DNA of 64,000 nucleotides, taken from Paraprevotella clara YIT 11840 (lineage in GTDB: Bacteria > Bacteroidota > Bacteroidia > Bacteroidales > Bacteroidaceae). Of the stretch, positions 45,328 to 55,535 are shown piece after piece. Within the stretch, counting starts at the first letter, position 1, and each line of letters opens with the position of its first letter. A program made the translations under genes and the position numbers. The DNA lies in assembly GCF_000233955.1 (NCBI RefSeq), contig NZ_JH376591.1, positions 1 through 64,000 on the forward strand. Reading direction: 5' to 3'. The notes beneath the pieces were generated by a model, which searched no databases, was not told the origin of the DNA, and saw nothing but the letters and a program-made list of their open reading frames with translations.

Positions 45328-46248
45328 ATGATGAATATGCCTCCCGTAACGAAGAATCTGATTATAATCAATCTTTTGTTCTTCTTGGCTAAATTGGTAG
45401 CAGTGCGCTATGGTGTGGATTTGGATAATTTGCTGGGACTACACTTCTTTTTAGCTCCCGATTTCAACTTCTACCAGTTCTTTACGTATATGTTCATGCA
45501 TGGTGGCGTCACGCATATCCTTTTTAATATGTTCGCCGTGTGGATGTTCGGTCGGGTGATGGAGTCTTATTGGGGCGGTCGTCGCTTCCTGCTTTATTAT
45601 GTCGTGTGCGGCTTGGGTGCCGGTTTGGTTCAGGAAGGAGTGCAATATATACAGTATCTGTGGCAAGGCTTGGGAGCGTATGATACGGTTAATATCGGCT
45701 ATACCGTGATTTCCATGGGCGACTATTTGAATCGTTGGACCACTATCGGAGCCTCTGGTGCAGTCTATGGAATTTTGTTGGCTTTCGGCATGTCGTTTCC
45801 TAATGAACGCCTGTTTATTTTTCCGCTTCCCGTACCTATTAAAGCCAAGTTTTTTGTGATAGGTTATGCCGTCATAGAGTTGCTTTCCGCTTTGGGGAAC
45901 TCCGGTGACGGAGTCGCTCATTTCGCCCATCTCGGAGGAATGATATTCGGTTTGTTGCTCATCTTGTATTGGAGGAGAAACAGCGGTGGAGGATATTATG
46001 GCAATCGGACATCCGCTGCAGAACGCTTGAAGAAATGGTTTGCCGGAGGACGAGACCGGTTTTCTTCTTATCGGAAGCCTAAAATGAATGTCTCTATGGG
46101 GGAGCGAAAGGATGATTATGAGTATAACGCCCGTAAAAAGGCAGAGGCAGAAGAGATAGACCATATTTTAGAGAAGGTACGTAAATCCGGATACACAAGT
46201 TTGACAGAGGAAGAAAAACGTAAGTTGTTTGATGCCAGTCAGCGTTGA
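45328..46248 (+). CDS. Rhomboid-family intramembrane serine protease
   Basis: About 306 residues. Six or more hydrophobic helices span residues about 5-215. The catalytic Ser is in IGASGAVYGILLAFG and the catalytic His in HFAHLGGMIFG; the loop motif YWGGRRFLLYYVVCG is also present. A charged C-terminal extension (about 225-306) is cytoplasmic. Substrates unknown. The start at 45328 is chosen over GTG 45322. The stop is 2 bp before the EEP gene start, so they are co-transcribed. Confidence 0.93.
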   Translation: MMNMPPVTKNLIIINLLFFLAKLVAVRYGVDLDNLLGLHFFLAPDFNFYQFFTYMFMHGGVTHILFNMFAVWMFGRVMESYWGGRRFLLYYVVCGLGAGLVQEGVQYIQYLWQGLGAYDTVNIGYTVISMGDYLNRWTTIGASGAVYGILLAFGMSFPNERLFIFPLPVPIKAKFFVIGYAVIELLSALGNSGDGVAHFAHLGGMIFGLLLILYWRRNSGGGYYGNRTSAAERLKKWFAGGRDRFSSYRKPKMNVSMGERKDDYEYNARKKAEAEEIDHILEKVRKSGYTSLTEEEKRKLFDASQR

Positions 46249-46250
46249 AG

Positions 46251-47339
46251 ATGAATACATTGAAACGTATATTGATACAGTTGTCAATCGGTGCAAACAT
46301 AATGGCGGCTTTCATGTTGTGGGCCTGCGGACTGAGTTCCGGATTGAATCCGGCGATTCATTCTCATGTGGCTTTATTCGGGTTGGGATTTCCGCTGCTA
46401 TTGTTGCTTAATATAGCTTTTATCTTTTTTTGGCTGGTTTTTTCCATTCGTTACGTTTGGTTGCCTTTTGTCGGAATGTTGCTGTCTGTTTCCTATATAT
46501 ATGACTATTGTCCGGTGAACTGGCCTGAGAAGCACCCGGAAGACGCGCTTAAATTGCTTACTTATAATACAGAGTTCCTTGCCCGGGGAGAGAAGAATGC
46601 AGAAGGACGGTACCCGATCTTGGATTATCTTGCGGCTTCTGAGGCCGACATTATCTGTCTTCAGGAAGGAGTTGCACCTAAGAATCTTAAATCTGAGTAT
46701 GTGGATAGCATCATGGCAAAGGCAGGTTATCATATTCGTCGTCTGCATGATGGAAAGGCTGAGCCTCAATTCGTCTATAGTCGTTTGCCTATATTGTCCG
46801 TACATCGGATAGCCTATGAAAGTACGACCAATGGCAGTCTTGCCGTAGAATTACTATACGGTCAGGATACTGTATTGTTGGTGAACAACCATTTGGAGTC
46901 TTATAAGCTGACACCAGAGGATAAGATGAAATATAAGGAAATCATTAAAGATCCGGAGAATGGGCATGCGGAAAGTAATTCCAGAGAACTGGTTCGGAAG
47001 ATGGCCGGGGCGAGTCGTTTGCGCGGACCGCAGGTTGATTCGGTTTTGAACTATGTCGAAAAATCAGGGAGAAGGGCTGTGATTGTTTGCGGTGATTTGA
47101 ATGACTCTCCCATATCCTATTCTTGCCATCGCCTGTCTTCCCGGTTGAAAAGTGCATTCCGTCAATCGGGTAACGGACTGGGCTTGTCTTATAATCAGAA
47201 AGGATTCTATTTTCGCATCGATCATATCTTCGTTTCCGACTATTGGCAGACATACGAGACGCATGTGGACAAGACAGCTCCGTGGTCTGACCATTATCCG
47301 ATGATTACTTACTTGAAAAAACACAAAAAAGAGGATTAG
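46251..47339 (+). CDS. Membrane-anchored endonuclease/exonuclease/phosphatase-fold hydrolase
   Basis: About 362 residues. Three N-terminal hydrophobic helices (to about 85) are followed by an EEP domain with LLTYNTEFLAR, DIICLQEGV, VNNHLES, VCGDLNDSPIS, IDHIFVS and PWSDHYPM. All catalytic acids and histidines of the fold are present. Family members hydrolyse phosphodiesters or phospholipid head groups. A role at the outer face of the inner membrane is inferred from topology. Coupled to the rhomboid gene. Confidence 0.9.
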   Translation: MNTLKRILIQLSIGANIMAAFMLWACGLSSGLNPAIHSHVALFGLGFPLLLLLNIAFIFFWLVFSIRYVWLPFVGMLLSVSYIYDYCPVNWPEKHPEDALKLLTYNTEFLARGEKNAEGRYPILDYLAASEADIICLQEGVAPKNLKSEYVDSIMAKAGYHIRRLHDGKAEPQFVYSRLPILSVHRIAYESTTNGSLAVELLYGQDTVLLVNNHLESYKLTPEDKMKYKEIIKDPENGHAESNSRELVRKMAGASRLRGPQVDSVLNYVEKSGRRAVIVCGDLNDSPISYSCHRLSSRLKSAFRQSGNGLGLSYNQKGFYFRIDHIFVSDYWQTYETHVDKTAPWSDHYPMITYLKKHKKED

Positions 47340-47386
47340 GGCATAAATAAATCTGTTAACTTGCGGCGTTAATGTGAAAAAAACGT

Positions 47387-47394
47387 TATATTTG
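47387..47394 (+). promoter_or_regulatory. secDF promoter (-7 box)
   Basis: TATATTTG followed by CGCC, 55 bp before the secDF start. A TTGC is found 23 bp upstream, a longer spacing than usual. Confidence 0.5.
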
Positions 47395-47448
47395 CGCCTT
47401 TGTAGTCTGATTAGCTATTAAATAATAACATCATAATAATAAATTAAA

Positions 47449-50400
47449 ATGCAAAACAAAGGATTTGTTAAAGTTTTCGCTTTACTGTTGACCCTTGTGT
47501 GCGTGTTCTATTTATCTTTTTCATTTGTAACTACTTATCAAATGAATAAGGTGGATGAGATTACGAAAACGCAAGGAGAGGAAGCCGGCGCACACTATCT
47601 GGATTCCGTGATGAACAATCCGGTGTGGTTGGGCGCTTATTCGCTGAAGGACTGTCGCGAAATGGAGATTAGTCTGGGTTTGGACCTGAAAGGTGGTATG
47701 AATGTCATTCTGGAGGTGTCTGTTCCTGAAGTGGTAAAGGCTTTGGCCGACCATAAAGAAGACCCGGCATTCAACAAGGCGGTAGCGAAGGCTGCGGAAG
47801 GGGCTAAGAATAGCCAGAGTGATTTTATTACCTTATTTGTGAAAGAGTACAAAGCATTGGCGCCGGATGGAAATTTGGCGGAATTGTTTGCTACGCAGCA
47901 GTTGAAAGGTAAAGTAACGACCAAGAGTTCCGACTCTGAAGTAGAGAAAGTGTTGCGTGCCGAAGTGCAGTCTGCCATCGACAATTCTTATAATGTGCTC
48001 CGTACACGTATCGACCGTTTCGGTGTGGTACAGCCCAATATCCAGACATTGGAAGGACAGATGGGGCGTATTATGGTGGAGATGCCGGGTGTGAAAGAAC
48101 CGGAACGTGTGCGTAAATTGTTGCAAGGTAGTGCAAATCTGGAGTTTTGGGAAACCTATAATACGGAAGAGATTATCCCATTCCTGGCTACATTGGATAC
48201 ACGTTTGGCGGCAGAGCATGCTGCGATTGCAGAAAACGATACGGCTAAGGCAGACACTACGGCAATGGCTGAATTGACACCGGCTGAAAAAGTGGACGCT
48301 ACGGATTCTACGAAGAAAGCTCCTGTGAAGGATTTGGCTGCGGCTCTGAAGGGAAATAGCGGAACTCCGGCAGAGAAGGCTGGGGCTGCTGTGGACGAAC
48401 AGGCTATGAAGAACCATCCTTTGGCTTCTGTGCTGCAATTTGCTCAAGGCCCTATGGGATGTGTAGTGGGTTATGCCAGTTGGCGTGATACGGCTACCGT
48501 CAATCGCTATATCACTTCTGCCGTGGCAAAAGAAGTCTTGCCCAGTGACCTGAAGCTTTATTGGGGAGTGAAGCCTGTAGGTAGCGGTAATATGGGAGAC
48601 ATTTTCGAGTTATATGCGATTAAGATTACGGAACGCAATGGTCGTGCGCCTTTGGAAGGTGATGTCGTGACAGAAGCCAAGGATGATTACGAACAGAACG
48701 GCCGTCCGTGCGTAAGCATGACGATGAATTCCGATGGTGCCCGTCGTTGGGCAGCTTTGACCAAGAAAAATGTGAAGCGCGCCATCGCCATTGTGCTCGA
48801 CGGATATGTATATAGTGCTCCTACGGTGCAGAATGAGATTACCGGTGGTGTTTCCTCTATTACGGGACATTTCACGCTCGAAGATACGCGTGACCTTGCC
48901 AACGTGCTGAACACGGGTAAGATGCCGGCTCCTGCACATATCGTTTCCGAACAGTTTGTAGGTCCTACGTTGGGACAAGAGTCCATCAACCAAGGTATTA
49001 CTTCATTTGTGATAGCTTTCATCCTGTTGATGATCTATATGTGTGGCATGTATGGTCTTATCCCCGGTATGGTAGCCAACGGCGCTTTGATATTGAACTT
49101 CTTCTTTACGTTGGGGGTTTTGACTTCATTCCAGGCTGCATTGACCATGTCCGGTATTGCCGGTATGGTGCTTTCTTTGGGTATGGCGGTAGATGCGAAC
49201 GTGTTGATATATGAACGTACCAAAGAAGAGTTGCGTGCGGGTAAGACTGTGCGTGCGGCTCTCTCGGACGGTTATTCCAATGCATTCTCGGCCATCTTCG
49301 ACTCCAACTTGACTTCTATCATTACGGGTATCATCCTGTATAATTTCGGAACAGGTCCTATCCGTGGATTTGCCACGACGTTGATTATCGGTATTTTGGT
49401 ATCCTTCTTTACGGCTGTATATCTGACCCGTATCGTGTACGAGCACTTCCTGAATAAGGAGAAATGGATGAACTTGACGTTTACGACGTCTCTTTCACGT
49501 AAGTTCTTGCATGATACACATTACAAGTTCATGAGCTCTTATAAGAAATCCTTCACGATATTCGGGGTCTTGTTGGTGGTAGGTATCGCATCTTTGTTTG
49601 TACGCGGTTTGAGCAAAGGTATTGATTTCACCGGTGGACGTAACTTCGTAGTTGTGTTCGAAAAGCAGGTGGAGCCGGAAACTGTCCGCACCTTATTGCA
49701 AAACAAGTTCGGGGATGCCAATATCCAGGTTATAGCCTTGGGTACAGACCATCAGACGGTACGTATATCCACAAACTATCGGATTGACGAAGAAGGTACG
49801 GAGGTGGATTCCGAGATAGAAGCAACGCTGTTCGAAACGCTCAAAGGCGGCGGTTTGTTGTCATCGGATTTGGATTTGCAAACTTTCATCAACCGTGACG
49901 AGCGTGCCGGAGGTTCTATTATCAGTTCGGAAAAGGTAGGTCCTTCTGTGGCAGAAGACATAACCTATGGGGCTATTGTTTCTGTGGTATTGGCCTTGAT
50001 AGCTATCTTCCTTTACATATTGTTGCGTTTCCGCAATGTGGCTTTCTCGGTCGGTGCTGTTGTGGCCTTGACGGTAGATACCTTGTTGATTATCGGAGCG
50101 TATTCGATTTGTTGGGGATGGGTGCCATTCTCTTTGGAAATCGACCAAACCTTTATCGGTGCGATTTTGACGGCTATCGGTTATTCTATTAATGATAAGG
50201 TGGTAGTATTCGACCGTATCCGCGAGTTCCTCCATCTGTATCCGAACCGCGACCGTCAGCGTTTGTTCAATGATTCTTTGAATACGACATTGACGCGTAC
50301 CATCAATACTTCGTTGACCACGTTGGTCGTATTGTTGTGTATCTTCTTCTTGGGTGGAGAAAGTATCCGCAGTTTTGCTTTTGCCATGATTCTCGGTGTG

Positions 50401-50496
50401 GTAATCGGAACCTGTTCTTCCATCTTCATGGCGGCTCCGGTAGCTTTCCTGACTATGGGGCAACGCATCAAGGAGAACGATTCGGAAATGAAATAA
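47449..50496 (+). CDS. secDF: Fused protein-export membrane protein SecDF
   Basis: A 1015-residue fusion of SecD and SecF, which use proton flow to assist export after SecYEG. The SecD half (about 1-680) has LGLDLKGGMNVILEV near residue 70, the P1 domain, and the helix motif GMAVDANVLIYERTKEE. The SecF half starts near 700 with GLSKGIDFTGGRNFVV and ends with AIGYSINDKVVVFDRIRE. An Ala/Lys/Thr-rich insertion at about 255-330 in the periplasmic domain is a Bacteroidetes feature. Monocistronic. Confidence 0.97.
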   Translation: MQNKGFVKVFALLLTLVCVFYLSFSFVTTYQMNKVDEITKTQGEEAGAHYLDSVMNNPVWLGAYSLKDCREMEISLGLDLKGGMNVILEVSVPEVVKALADHKEDPAFNKAVAKAAEGAKNSQSDFITLFVKEYKALAPDGNLAELFATQQLKGKVTTKSSDSEVEKVLRAEVQSAIDNSYNVLRTRIDRFGVVQPNIQTLEGQMGRIMVEMPGVKEPERVRKLLQGSANLEFWETYNTEEIIPFLATLDTRLAAEHAAIAENDTAKADTTAMAELTPAEKVDATDSTKKAPVKDLAAALKGNSGTPAEKAGAAVDEQAMKNHPLASVLQFAQGPMGCVVGYASWRDTATVNRYITSAVAKEVLPSDLKLYWGVKPVGSGNMGDIFELYAIKITERNGRAPLEGDVVTEAKDDYEQNGRPCVSMTMNSDGARRWAALTKKNVKRAIAIVLDGYVYSAPTVQNEITGGVSSITGHFTLEDTRDLANVLNTGKMPAPAHIVSEQFVGPTLGQESINQGITSFVIAFILLMIYMCGMYGLIPGMVANGALILNFFFTLGVLTSFQAALTMSGIAGMVLSLGMAVDANVLIYERTKEELRAGKTVRAALSDGYSNAFSAIFDSNLTSIITGIILYNFGTGPIRGFATTLIIGILVSFFTAVYLTRIVYEHFLNKEKWMNLTFTTSLSRKFLHDTHYKFMSSYKKSFTIFGVLLVVGIASLFVRGLSKGIDFTGGRNFVVVFEKQVEPETVRTLLQNKFGDANIQVIALGTDHQTVRISTNYRIDEEGTEVDSEIEATLFETLKGGGLLSSDLDLQTFINRDERAGGSIISSEKVGPSVAEDITYGAIVSVVLALIAIFLYILLRFRNVAFSVGAVVALTVDTLLIIGAYSICWGWVPFSLEIDQTFIGAILTAIGYSINDKVVVFDRIREFLHLYPNRDRQRLFNDSLNTTLTRTINTSLTTLVVLLCIFFLGGESIRSFAFAMILGVVIGTCSSIFMAAPVAFLTMGQRIKENDSEMK

Positions 50497-50673
50497 AGAT
50501 TTCGTTTATAAGTTATTTGGATGCAGGGCAGGCTTAGGCTTGCCCTGTATTGTTTTGTGCCCGGACAGTCTTCAGTATATGATACTGGAGTATATCCGTC
50601 TGTTTTTGGTGCAAAGCTTTTTGGTAATGTTCCGGAAGGGCGGTTTCTTTGCCTTCAAAATAAAAGATGTGAT

Positions 50674-52182
50674 ATGATGGGATTAAAGAGTGTTTTGTTT
50701 TCCGGTATCCTTTTGTCTGCTATGGCAGTGGGTGTGCAGGCCAAGCCTGAAACCGGAAGCGGGTTGGACAAGTCTTTGTTGCCCCAACCGGTTTATTCCC
50801 CCGAACCGGGTTTGGTGGATTTATATTGGGCAGCTTGGGATTTGGCTTGGGGGCGGGTGAAACATCAGGACGGGATTCCCCAGTCGCCCTATATGGATGA
50901 GAACCTGTGGGATGACACGATTTGGATTTGGGATACCGAGTTCATGGTGCTTTTTTGTCGCTATGCGCCTTCGCTATTCCCTGGCATACAGAGCTTGGAT
51001 AACTTCTATAAGACGATATTGGATGGAGAGCCGGTCTCTTTAAAGATTTGGCATCCGGACAACCCTCCTTTTTTCGCGTGGGTGGAGTATGAGTACTATA
51101 AGATGACAGGCGACAAAAGGCGTTTGGAATATGTATTAGAGGACAATCGTTACCTACAACGCCATTTTTATTGGTTTGAGAAACTGAAGAGGGGCGGTAG
51201 CCGTTTTTCCAAGATGCCGGTCATGTTGGAACGGAGGGAGAAAGGGTATTTGTGGGGCGACGTGCAGAGCGGTATGGACAATACTCCGCGTGGCCGGGGA
51301 TGCAACGGGGATATGCTGTGGATGGATGCCTTGGCCCAACAGGCTTTGGCTGCACTTTATATCGAAAGGATTGCCGAGGTCTTGGACGACTCGTCTACGG
51401 CCAAGGAGTTTGCCGGGGAGTATGCAGTGAAGAAGGACTTGCTCAATAAGTATTATTGGGATGCGGAGGATGGTTTTTATTATGACATAGAGGAGGCCAC
51501 GGGCGACTTTGTGAAAGTGCGGACACCGGCTGTGTATTGGGCTATGTTGGCAGAAGTTCCAGGGCGGAAACAGGCGGTGCGTTTGGTGGAGTATGCACAG
51601 GACGAGGATGAGTTCGGTGGTCAATACCCTTGGCCGTCCGTGTCGCGGAGTGACGCAGACTACAATGGGACGGTAGGAGATTATTGGAGGGGCGGTGTAT
51701 GGCTGCCTTTGGCTTACATGTCAACCAAGGCACTTGAGACTTACGGTTATCATGATGTGGCACATGAGAATGCGTGCCGTTTGTTGGCGCAAATGTCCGA
51801 AACCTATAAGACTTTCGAGCCCCACTCCATTTGGGAATGTTATTCTCCGTCGGCAGCTCGTCCCGGACAGCGGGTGGACGATGAGAATTTGACGTTGGTG
51901 GCTCAAGACTTTTGCGGATGGTCTGCCTTGGGGCCTATTTCTTTGTTTATTGAGAACGTGTTGGGGTTTTATAATATAGATGCCACGGCTCGGCTCGTGG
52001 AATGGCGTAAGACAGGTTGGGGCGAGCAAGGTATCCGGAATTTGAGGTTCGGCGATGTGCATACTGACATCGTGGCGGACGGGGATACCGTACGCGTGGT
52101 GTCTGATAAGGAATATGTATTGAAAGTGAATGGGAAGAAATACAAAGTGAAAGCCGGAACACAAGCTTTTACCTTGAAATAG
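50674..52182 (+). CDS. Secreted GH63/MGH-type glycoside hydrolase
   Basis: A 502-residue exported (alpha/alpha)6-barrel glycosidase. The start at 50674 gives signal peptide MMGLKSVLFSGILLSA ending VQAKP; the open frame upstream has no signal. Segments WIWDTEFMVLFCRYAPSLFP, WGDVQSGMDNTPRG (likely the catalytic Asp), RGGVWLPLAYMSTKAL and WECYSP are typical of trehalase-like/GH63 mannosylglycerate-hydrolase domains. It probably acts on alpha-glucosides or alpha-mannosides in the periplasm. No transporter or SusCD genes adjoin it. Confidence 0.83.
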   Translation: MMGLKSVLFSGILLSAMAVGVQAKPETGSGLDKSLLPQPVYSPEPGLVDLYWAAWDLAWGRVKHQDGIPQSPYMDENLWDDTIWIWDTEFMVLFCRYAPSLFPGIQSLDNFYKTILDGEPVSLKIWHPDNPPFFAWVEYEYYKMTGDKRRLEYVLEDNRYLQRHFYWFEKLKRGGSRFSKMPVMLERREKGYLWGDVQSGMDNTPRGRGCNGDMLWMDALAQQALAALYIERIAEVLDDSSTAKEFAGEYAVKKDLLNKYYWDAEDGFYYDIEEATGDFVKVRTPAVYWAMLAEVPGRKQAVRLVEYAQDEDEFGGQYPWPSVSRSDADYNGTVGDYWRGGVWLPLAYMSTKALETYGYHDVAHENACRLLAQMSETYKTFEPHSIWECYSPSAARPGQRVDDENLTLVAQDFCGWSALGPISLFIENVLGFYNIDATARLVEWRKTGWGEQGIRNLRFGDVHTDIVADGDTVRVVSDKEYVLKVNGKKYKVKAGTQAFTLK

Positions 52183-52188
52183 ACCGTG

Positions 52189-52260
52189 TACCCCCGCCGG
52201 GAATCGAACCCGGATTGGCGGTTTAGGAAACCGTAGTTCTATCCATTGAACTACAGGGGC
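52189..52260 (-). tRNA. tRNA-Arg (anticodon CCT)
   Basis: A 72-nt cloverleaf on the minus strand. The acceptor GCCCCTG pairs with CGGGGGT (one G-U at each of two positions). The T arm is CCGGG-TTCGATT-CCCGG, and the anticodon loop TTCCTAA is flanked by GGT and ACC. The CCT anticodon is complement of 52225-52227. CCA is not encoded. Confidence 0.95.
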
Positions 52261-52273
52261 GCTTTCTGTTTTG

Positions 52274-52305
52274 CAAAGTTAACAGTTTCTGCTTAAAAAG
52301 TCGAA
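52274..52305 (-). promoter_or_regulatory. tRNA-Arg promoter
   Basis: On the minus strand TTCG, 20 bp, TAACTTTG, then GCA; the tRNA 5-prime end follows 14 bp later. Confidence 0.6.
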
Positions 52306-52589
52306 TACTTGGGACAAAACTTTCATAAGGTAGAGGGAAAGGTTCGGCCTTTCTCTCTTTGCATATTTATGCATTTTCCTGTGCTTTTGCGAACTTTATG
52401 CTTTTGAAAAGTGAGAGAAGTACGATGAAATGCTATATAAATAAGCTTTTAGATTACGATTTTATAGTATAATCTGTATTCCGGAATGCTTTTAACAGCA
52501 AAATATTTTGTTTTTAAACATATCTTTGCGATATTTGCATTCCTAAGGTAGAAAGAATATACAGTAATCATATAAATGCTACAAAAAGT
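52306..52589 (+). promoter_or_regulatory. Leader and promoter region of korAB
   Basis: About 280 non-coding bp, AT-rich. TATCTTTG at 52521-52528 followed by CGA is the best -7 box, 61 bp before the korA start; a second TATTTGCA lies just downstream. No other structure seen. Confidence 0.5.
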
Positions 52590-54437
52590 ATGGCTGATAG
52601 ATTAGAAGTAAAAGAGCTGGACCAGGTAGTGGTCCGTTTCTCTGGTGATTCCGGCGACGGTATGCAGTTGGCCGGGAATATTTTCTCTACGGTCTCGGCG
52701 ACGGTAGGAAATGACATTTGTACGTTTCCCGATTATCCGGCTGATATCCGGGCTCCGCAGGGGTCGTTGACAGGAGTTTCCGGTTTTCAGGTACACATTG
52801 GTGCCCAGCGCGTGTACACACCGGGCGATAAGTGCGATGTGTTGGTGGCGATGAATGCGGCAGCATTAAAGACCCAGTACAGATATGCCAAATCTACAGC
52901 ATGTATTATTATCGACACCGATTGTTTCCAGGCCAAAGATTTGCAGAAGGCCGCTTTCACGACGGATAATCCGATAGAAGAGTTGGGCATCAAAAACGAT
53001 GTGATTGCTGCCCCTATCACCCAGATGGTCAAAGCCTGCCTGGCTGACTCGGGCATGGAAAACAAAGCTATTTTGAAATGCCGTAACATGTTTGCGCTCG
53101 GACTGGTGTGCTGGTTGTTCAACCGCGACCTGGAGATAGCGTTCAATATGTTGCGTGAGAAATTTGCCAAAAAGCCCGCCGTGGCAGAAGCCAATATAAA
53201 GGTTATCCAGGCCGGATATGATTACGGGGCAAATACGCATGCCTCTGTGGCCCATACTTATAAAGTGGAATCCAAGACGAAAAAGCCCGGTAAGTATATG
53301 GACATCATGGGCAATAAGGCTACTGCATACGGATTTATCGCTGCGGCCGAGAAAGCCGGCAAGCGGCTTTTCTTGGGGTCGTATCCCATTACGCCGGCTA
53401 CGGACGTGCTGCATGAATTGTCCAAACATAAAAGTTTGGGCGTGACCACGGTGCAGTGCGAGGATGAGATTGCCGGTTGTGCCTCCTCCATCGGTGCTTC
53501 TTTTGCCGGTGCATTGGCAGTGACTTCTACTTCGGGACCTGGCGTATGTTTGAAATCGGAAGCCATGAATCTGGCCGTGATTACGGAATTGCCGTTGGTG
53601 ATACTGAACGTGCAGCGCGGAGGCCCGTCCACGGGCTTGCCCACGAAGAGCGAGCAGACGGATTTGTTGCAAGCCCTCTTCGGACGCAACGGCGAATCGC
53701 CGATGCCGGTCATTGCAGCCACTTCGCCTACGAATTGTTTCGATGCGGCCTATTATGCCTCGAAGATGGCTTTGGAGCACATGACGCCGGTGGTGTTGCT
53801 CACCGATGCCTTTGTGGCCAACGGTTCCGGTGCTTTCAAACTGCCCGATTTGAACGATTATCCCGATATTTGTCCCCCTTACGTCACTCCGGAAATGGCC
53901 GGGAGCTACACGCCGTACATGCGTAATCCCGACACGCAAGTGCGTTACTGGGCCATACCCGGACAAGAAGGGTATATGCATATTCTCGGTGGGTTGGAGA
54001 AGGACGGCCGGACAGGAGCCATCAGCACCGATCCCGAGAACCACGACAAGATGTGTCGTTTGCGTGCAGAGAAAGTGGCCCGAATTCCGGTGCCTGATGT
54101 GGAGGTGCAGGGATGCGTGGACGATGCCGAACTGCTGATAGTAGGCTTTGGCGGTACTTACGGCCATTTGCATTCGGCCATGGATGAAATGGTGGCTACA
54201 GGCAAGAAAGTGGCTTTGGCTCATTTCTCTTACCTGAACCCCTTGCCTGCCAATACGGCGGAAGTGCTGAAGCGGTATAAGAAAGTCGTGGTAGCCGAGC
54301 AGAACTTAGGGCAATTTGCCGCATATCTGCGTATGAAAGTAGACGGTTTCGTGCCCTATCAGTTCAATCAGGTGAAAGGCCAGCCTTTTGTCGTGAGCGA
54401 GTTGGTGGCAGCCTTTACCGAGATTTACAACAAATAG
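52590..54437 (+). CDS. korA: 2-oxoacid:ferredoxin oxidoreductase, alpha subunit (fused gamma-alpha)
   Basis: A 615-residue subunit. Residues about 1-190 are a gamma-type domain (VVRFSGDSGDGMQLAGNIFS). From about 240 the PorA-like alpha domain contains LGSYPITPATDVLHELSKH and QCEDEIAGCASSIGASFAG. The C-terminal part holds AHFSYLNPLPANTAEVLKR. With KorB it interconverts 2-oxoglutarate and succinyl-CoA using ferredoxin in anaerobes; pyruvate or branched substrates cannot be excluded. It is 24 bp upstream of korB. Confidence 0.93.
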   Translation: MADRLEVKELDQVVVRFSGDSGDGMQLAGNIFSTVSATVGNDICTFPDYPADIRAPQGSLTGVSGFQVHIGAQRVYTPGDKCDVLVAMNAAALKTQYRYAKSTACIIIDTDCFQAKDLQKAAFTTDNPIEELGIKNDVIAAPITQMVKACLADSGMENKAILKCRNMFALGLVCWLFNRDLEIAFNMLREKFAKKPAVAEANIKVIQAGYDYGANTHASVAHTYKVESKTKKPGKYMDIMGNKATAYGFIAAAEKAGKRLFLGSYPITPATDVLHELSKHKSLGVTTVQCEDEIAGCASSIGASFAGALAVTSTSGPGVCLKSEAMNLAVITELPLVILNVQRGGPSTGLPTKSEQTDLLQALFGRNGESPMPVIAATSPTNCFDAAYYASKMALEHMTPVVLLTDAFVANGSGAFKLPDLNDYPDICPPYVTPEMAGSYTPYMRNPDTQVRYWAIPGQEGYMHILGGLEKDGRTGAISTDPENHDKMCRLRAEKVARIPVPDVEVQGCVDDAELLIVGFGGTYGHLHSAMDEMVATGKKVALAHFSYLNPLPANTAEVLKRYKKVVVAEQNLGQFAAYLRMKVDGFVPYQFNQVKGQPFVVSELVAAFTEIYNK

Positions 54438-54461
54438 TCAAACTTAGAAGAATAAAAGAAA

Positions 54462-55469
54462 ATGAGCGAATATACAGCAAAAGATTATAAAAAGGGATTG
54501 CCGCGTTGGTGTCCCGGGTGTGGAGACCATTTTTTTCTGGCTTCTTTGCACAAGGCTATGGCCGAAATCGGAGTGCCTCCCTACGAGACAGCCGTGATTT
54601 CAGGTATCGGTTGCTCCAGCCGTCTGCCTTATTATATGAATACGTATGCCATGCAGACGATTCACGGACGTGCCGCCGCCATTGCCACCGGTTTCAAGGT
54701 GGCCAATCCGGATATCACCGTGTGGCAGATTTCCGGTGACGGCGACGGTCTGGCCATTGGCGGTAACCATTTCATCCATGCCGTCCGCCGCAACGTGGAC
54801 ATCAATATGATTCTGCTGAACAACCGGATTTATGGTCTCACGAAAGGGCAGTATTCTCCGACGTCTCCGAGAGGATTCGTCAGTAAATCCTCTCCTTATG
54901 GGACGGTGGAAGACCCGTTCAATCCGGCAGAATTATGTTTCGGAGCGCGTGGTCATTTCTTTGCCCGTGCCGTGGCTACGGATGCCGCCGGGACGGTGGA
55001 AATCCTGAAAGCGGCATACGCCCACAAGGGAGCCGCCGTGTGCGAGATATTGCAAAACTGCGTGATATTCAACGACGGGACGCACGATACCGTTTACACC
55101 AAAGAAGGACGTGCCAAGCATGCCATTTATCTGGAACACGGCCAGCCGATGTTGTTCGGTGAAAATAAGGAATTCGGCTTGATGCAGGAAGGTTTCGGGT
55201 TGAAGGTCGTGAAGATAGGAGAGAACGGCGTGACGGAAAAAGACATCCTCGTGCATGATGCGCATTGCCAGGACAACACCTTGCACTTGAAGTTGGCTCT
55301 GATGGAAGGGCCTGATTTTCCGGTGGCATTGGGCGTGATTCGTGATGTGGAAGCTCCGACATACGACGAGGCGGTCAACCGGCAGATAGAAGAAGTGAAA
55401 GAAAAGAAAGCCTATCACAATTTCACGGAACTGCTCTATACGAACGATATTTGGGAGGTAAAGGAGTAA
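54462..55469 (+). CDS. korB: 2-oxoacid:ferredoxin oxidoreductase, beta subunit
   Basis: A 335-residue TPP-binding subunit. PRWCPGCGDHF is the N-terminal motif. ISGDGDGLAIGGNHFIHAVR through NMILLNNRIYGLTKGQ is the GDG-x-N-type TPP/Mg site. PTSPRGFVSKSSPYG is typical of 2-oxoglutarate enzymes. It forms the catalytic core with KorA. A strong terminator follows 28 bp after the stop. Confidence 0.95.
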   Translation: MSEYTAKDYKKGLPRWCPGCGDHFFLASLHKAMAEIGVPPYETAVISGIGCSSRLPYYMNTYAMQTIHGRAAAIATGFKVANPDITVWQISGDGDGLAIGGNHFIHAVRRNVDINMILLNNRIYGLTKGQYSPTSPRGFVSKSSPYGTVEDPFNPAELCFGARGHFFARAVATDAAGTVEILKAAYAHKGAAVCEILQNCVIFNDGTHDTVYTKEGRAKHAIYLEHGQPMLFGENKEFGLMQEGFGLKVVKIGENGVTEKDILVHDAHCQDNTLHLKLALMEGPDFPVALGVIRDVEAPTYDEAVNRQIEEVKEKKAYHNFTELLYTNDIWEVKE

Positions 55470-55496
55470 GTTCCCCGTGAAAGGGAAAGGAAAGAA

Positions 55497-55535
55497 AAGG
55501 CGGCTGTTCCTTATCGTGGGGCAGCCGCCTTTTTT
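55497..55535 (+). terminator. Terminator after korAB
   Basis: AAGGCGGCTG (55497-55506) pairs perfectly with CAGCCGCCTT (55522-55531) around a 15-nt loop, followed by T-run. Confidence 0.9.

Noticed and set aside
50521-50673. Longer start for the glycoside hydrolase
   Set aside because: The extra 51 residues have no signal and hide the clear signal peptide beginning at 50674.
52866-54224. 452-codon minus-strand open frame antisense to korA
   Set aside because: Caused by the codon bias of korA, which is unmistakable on the plus strand.
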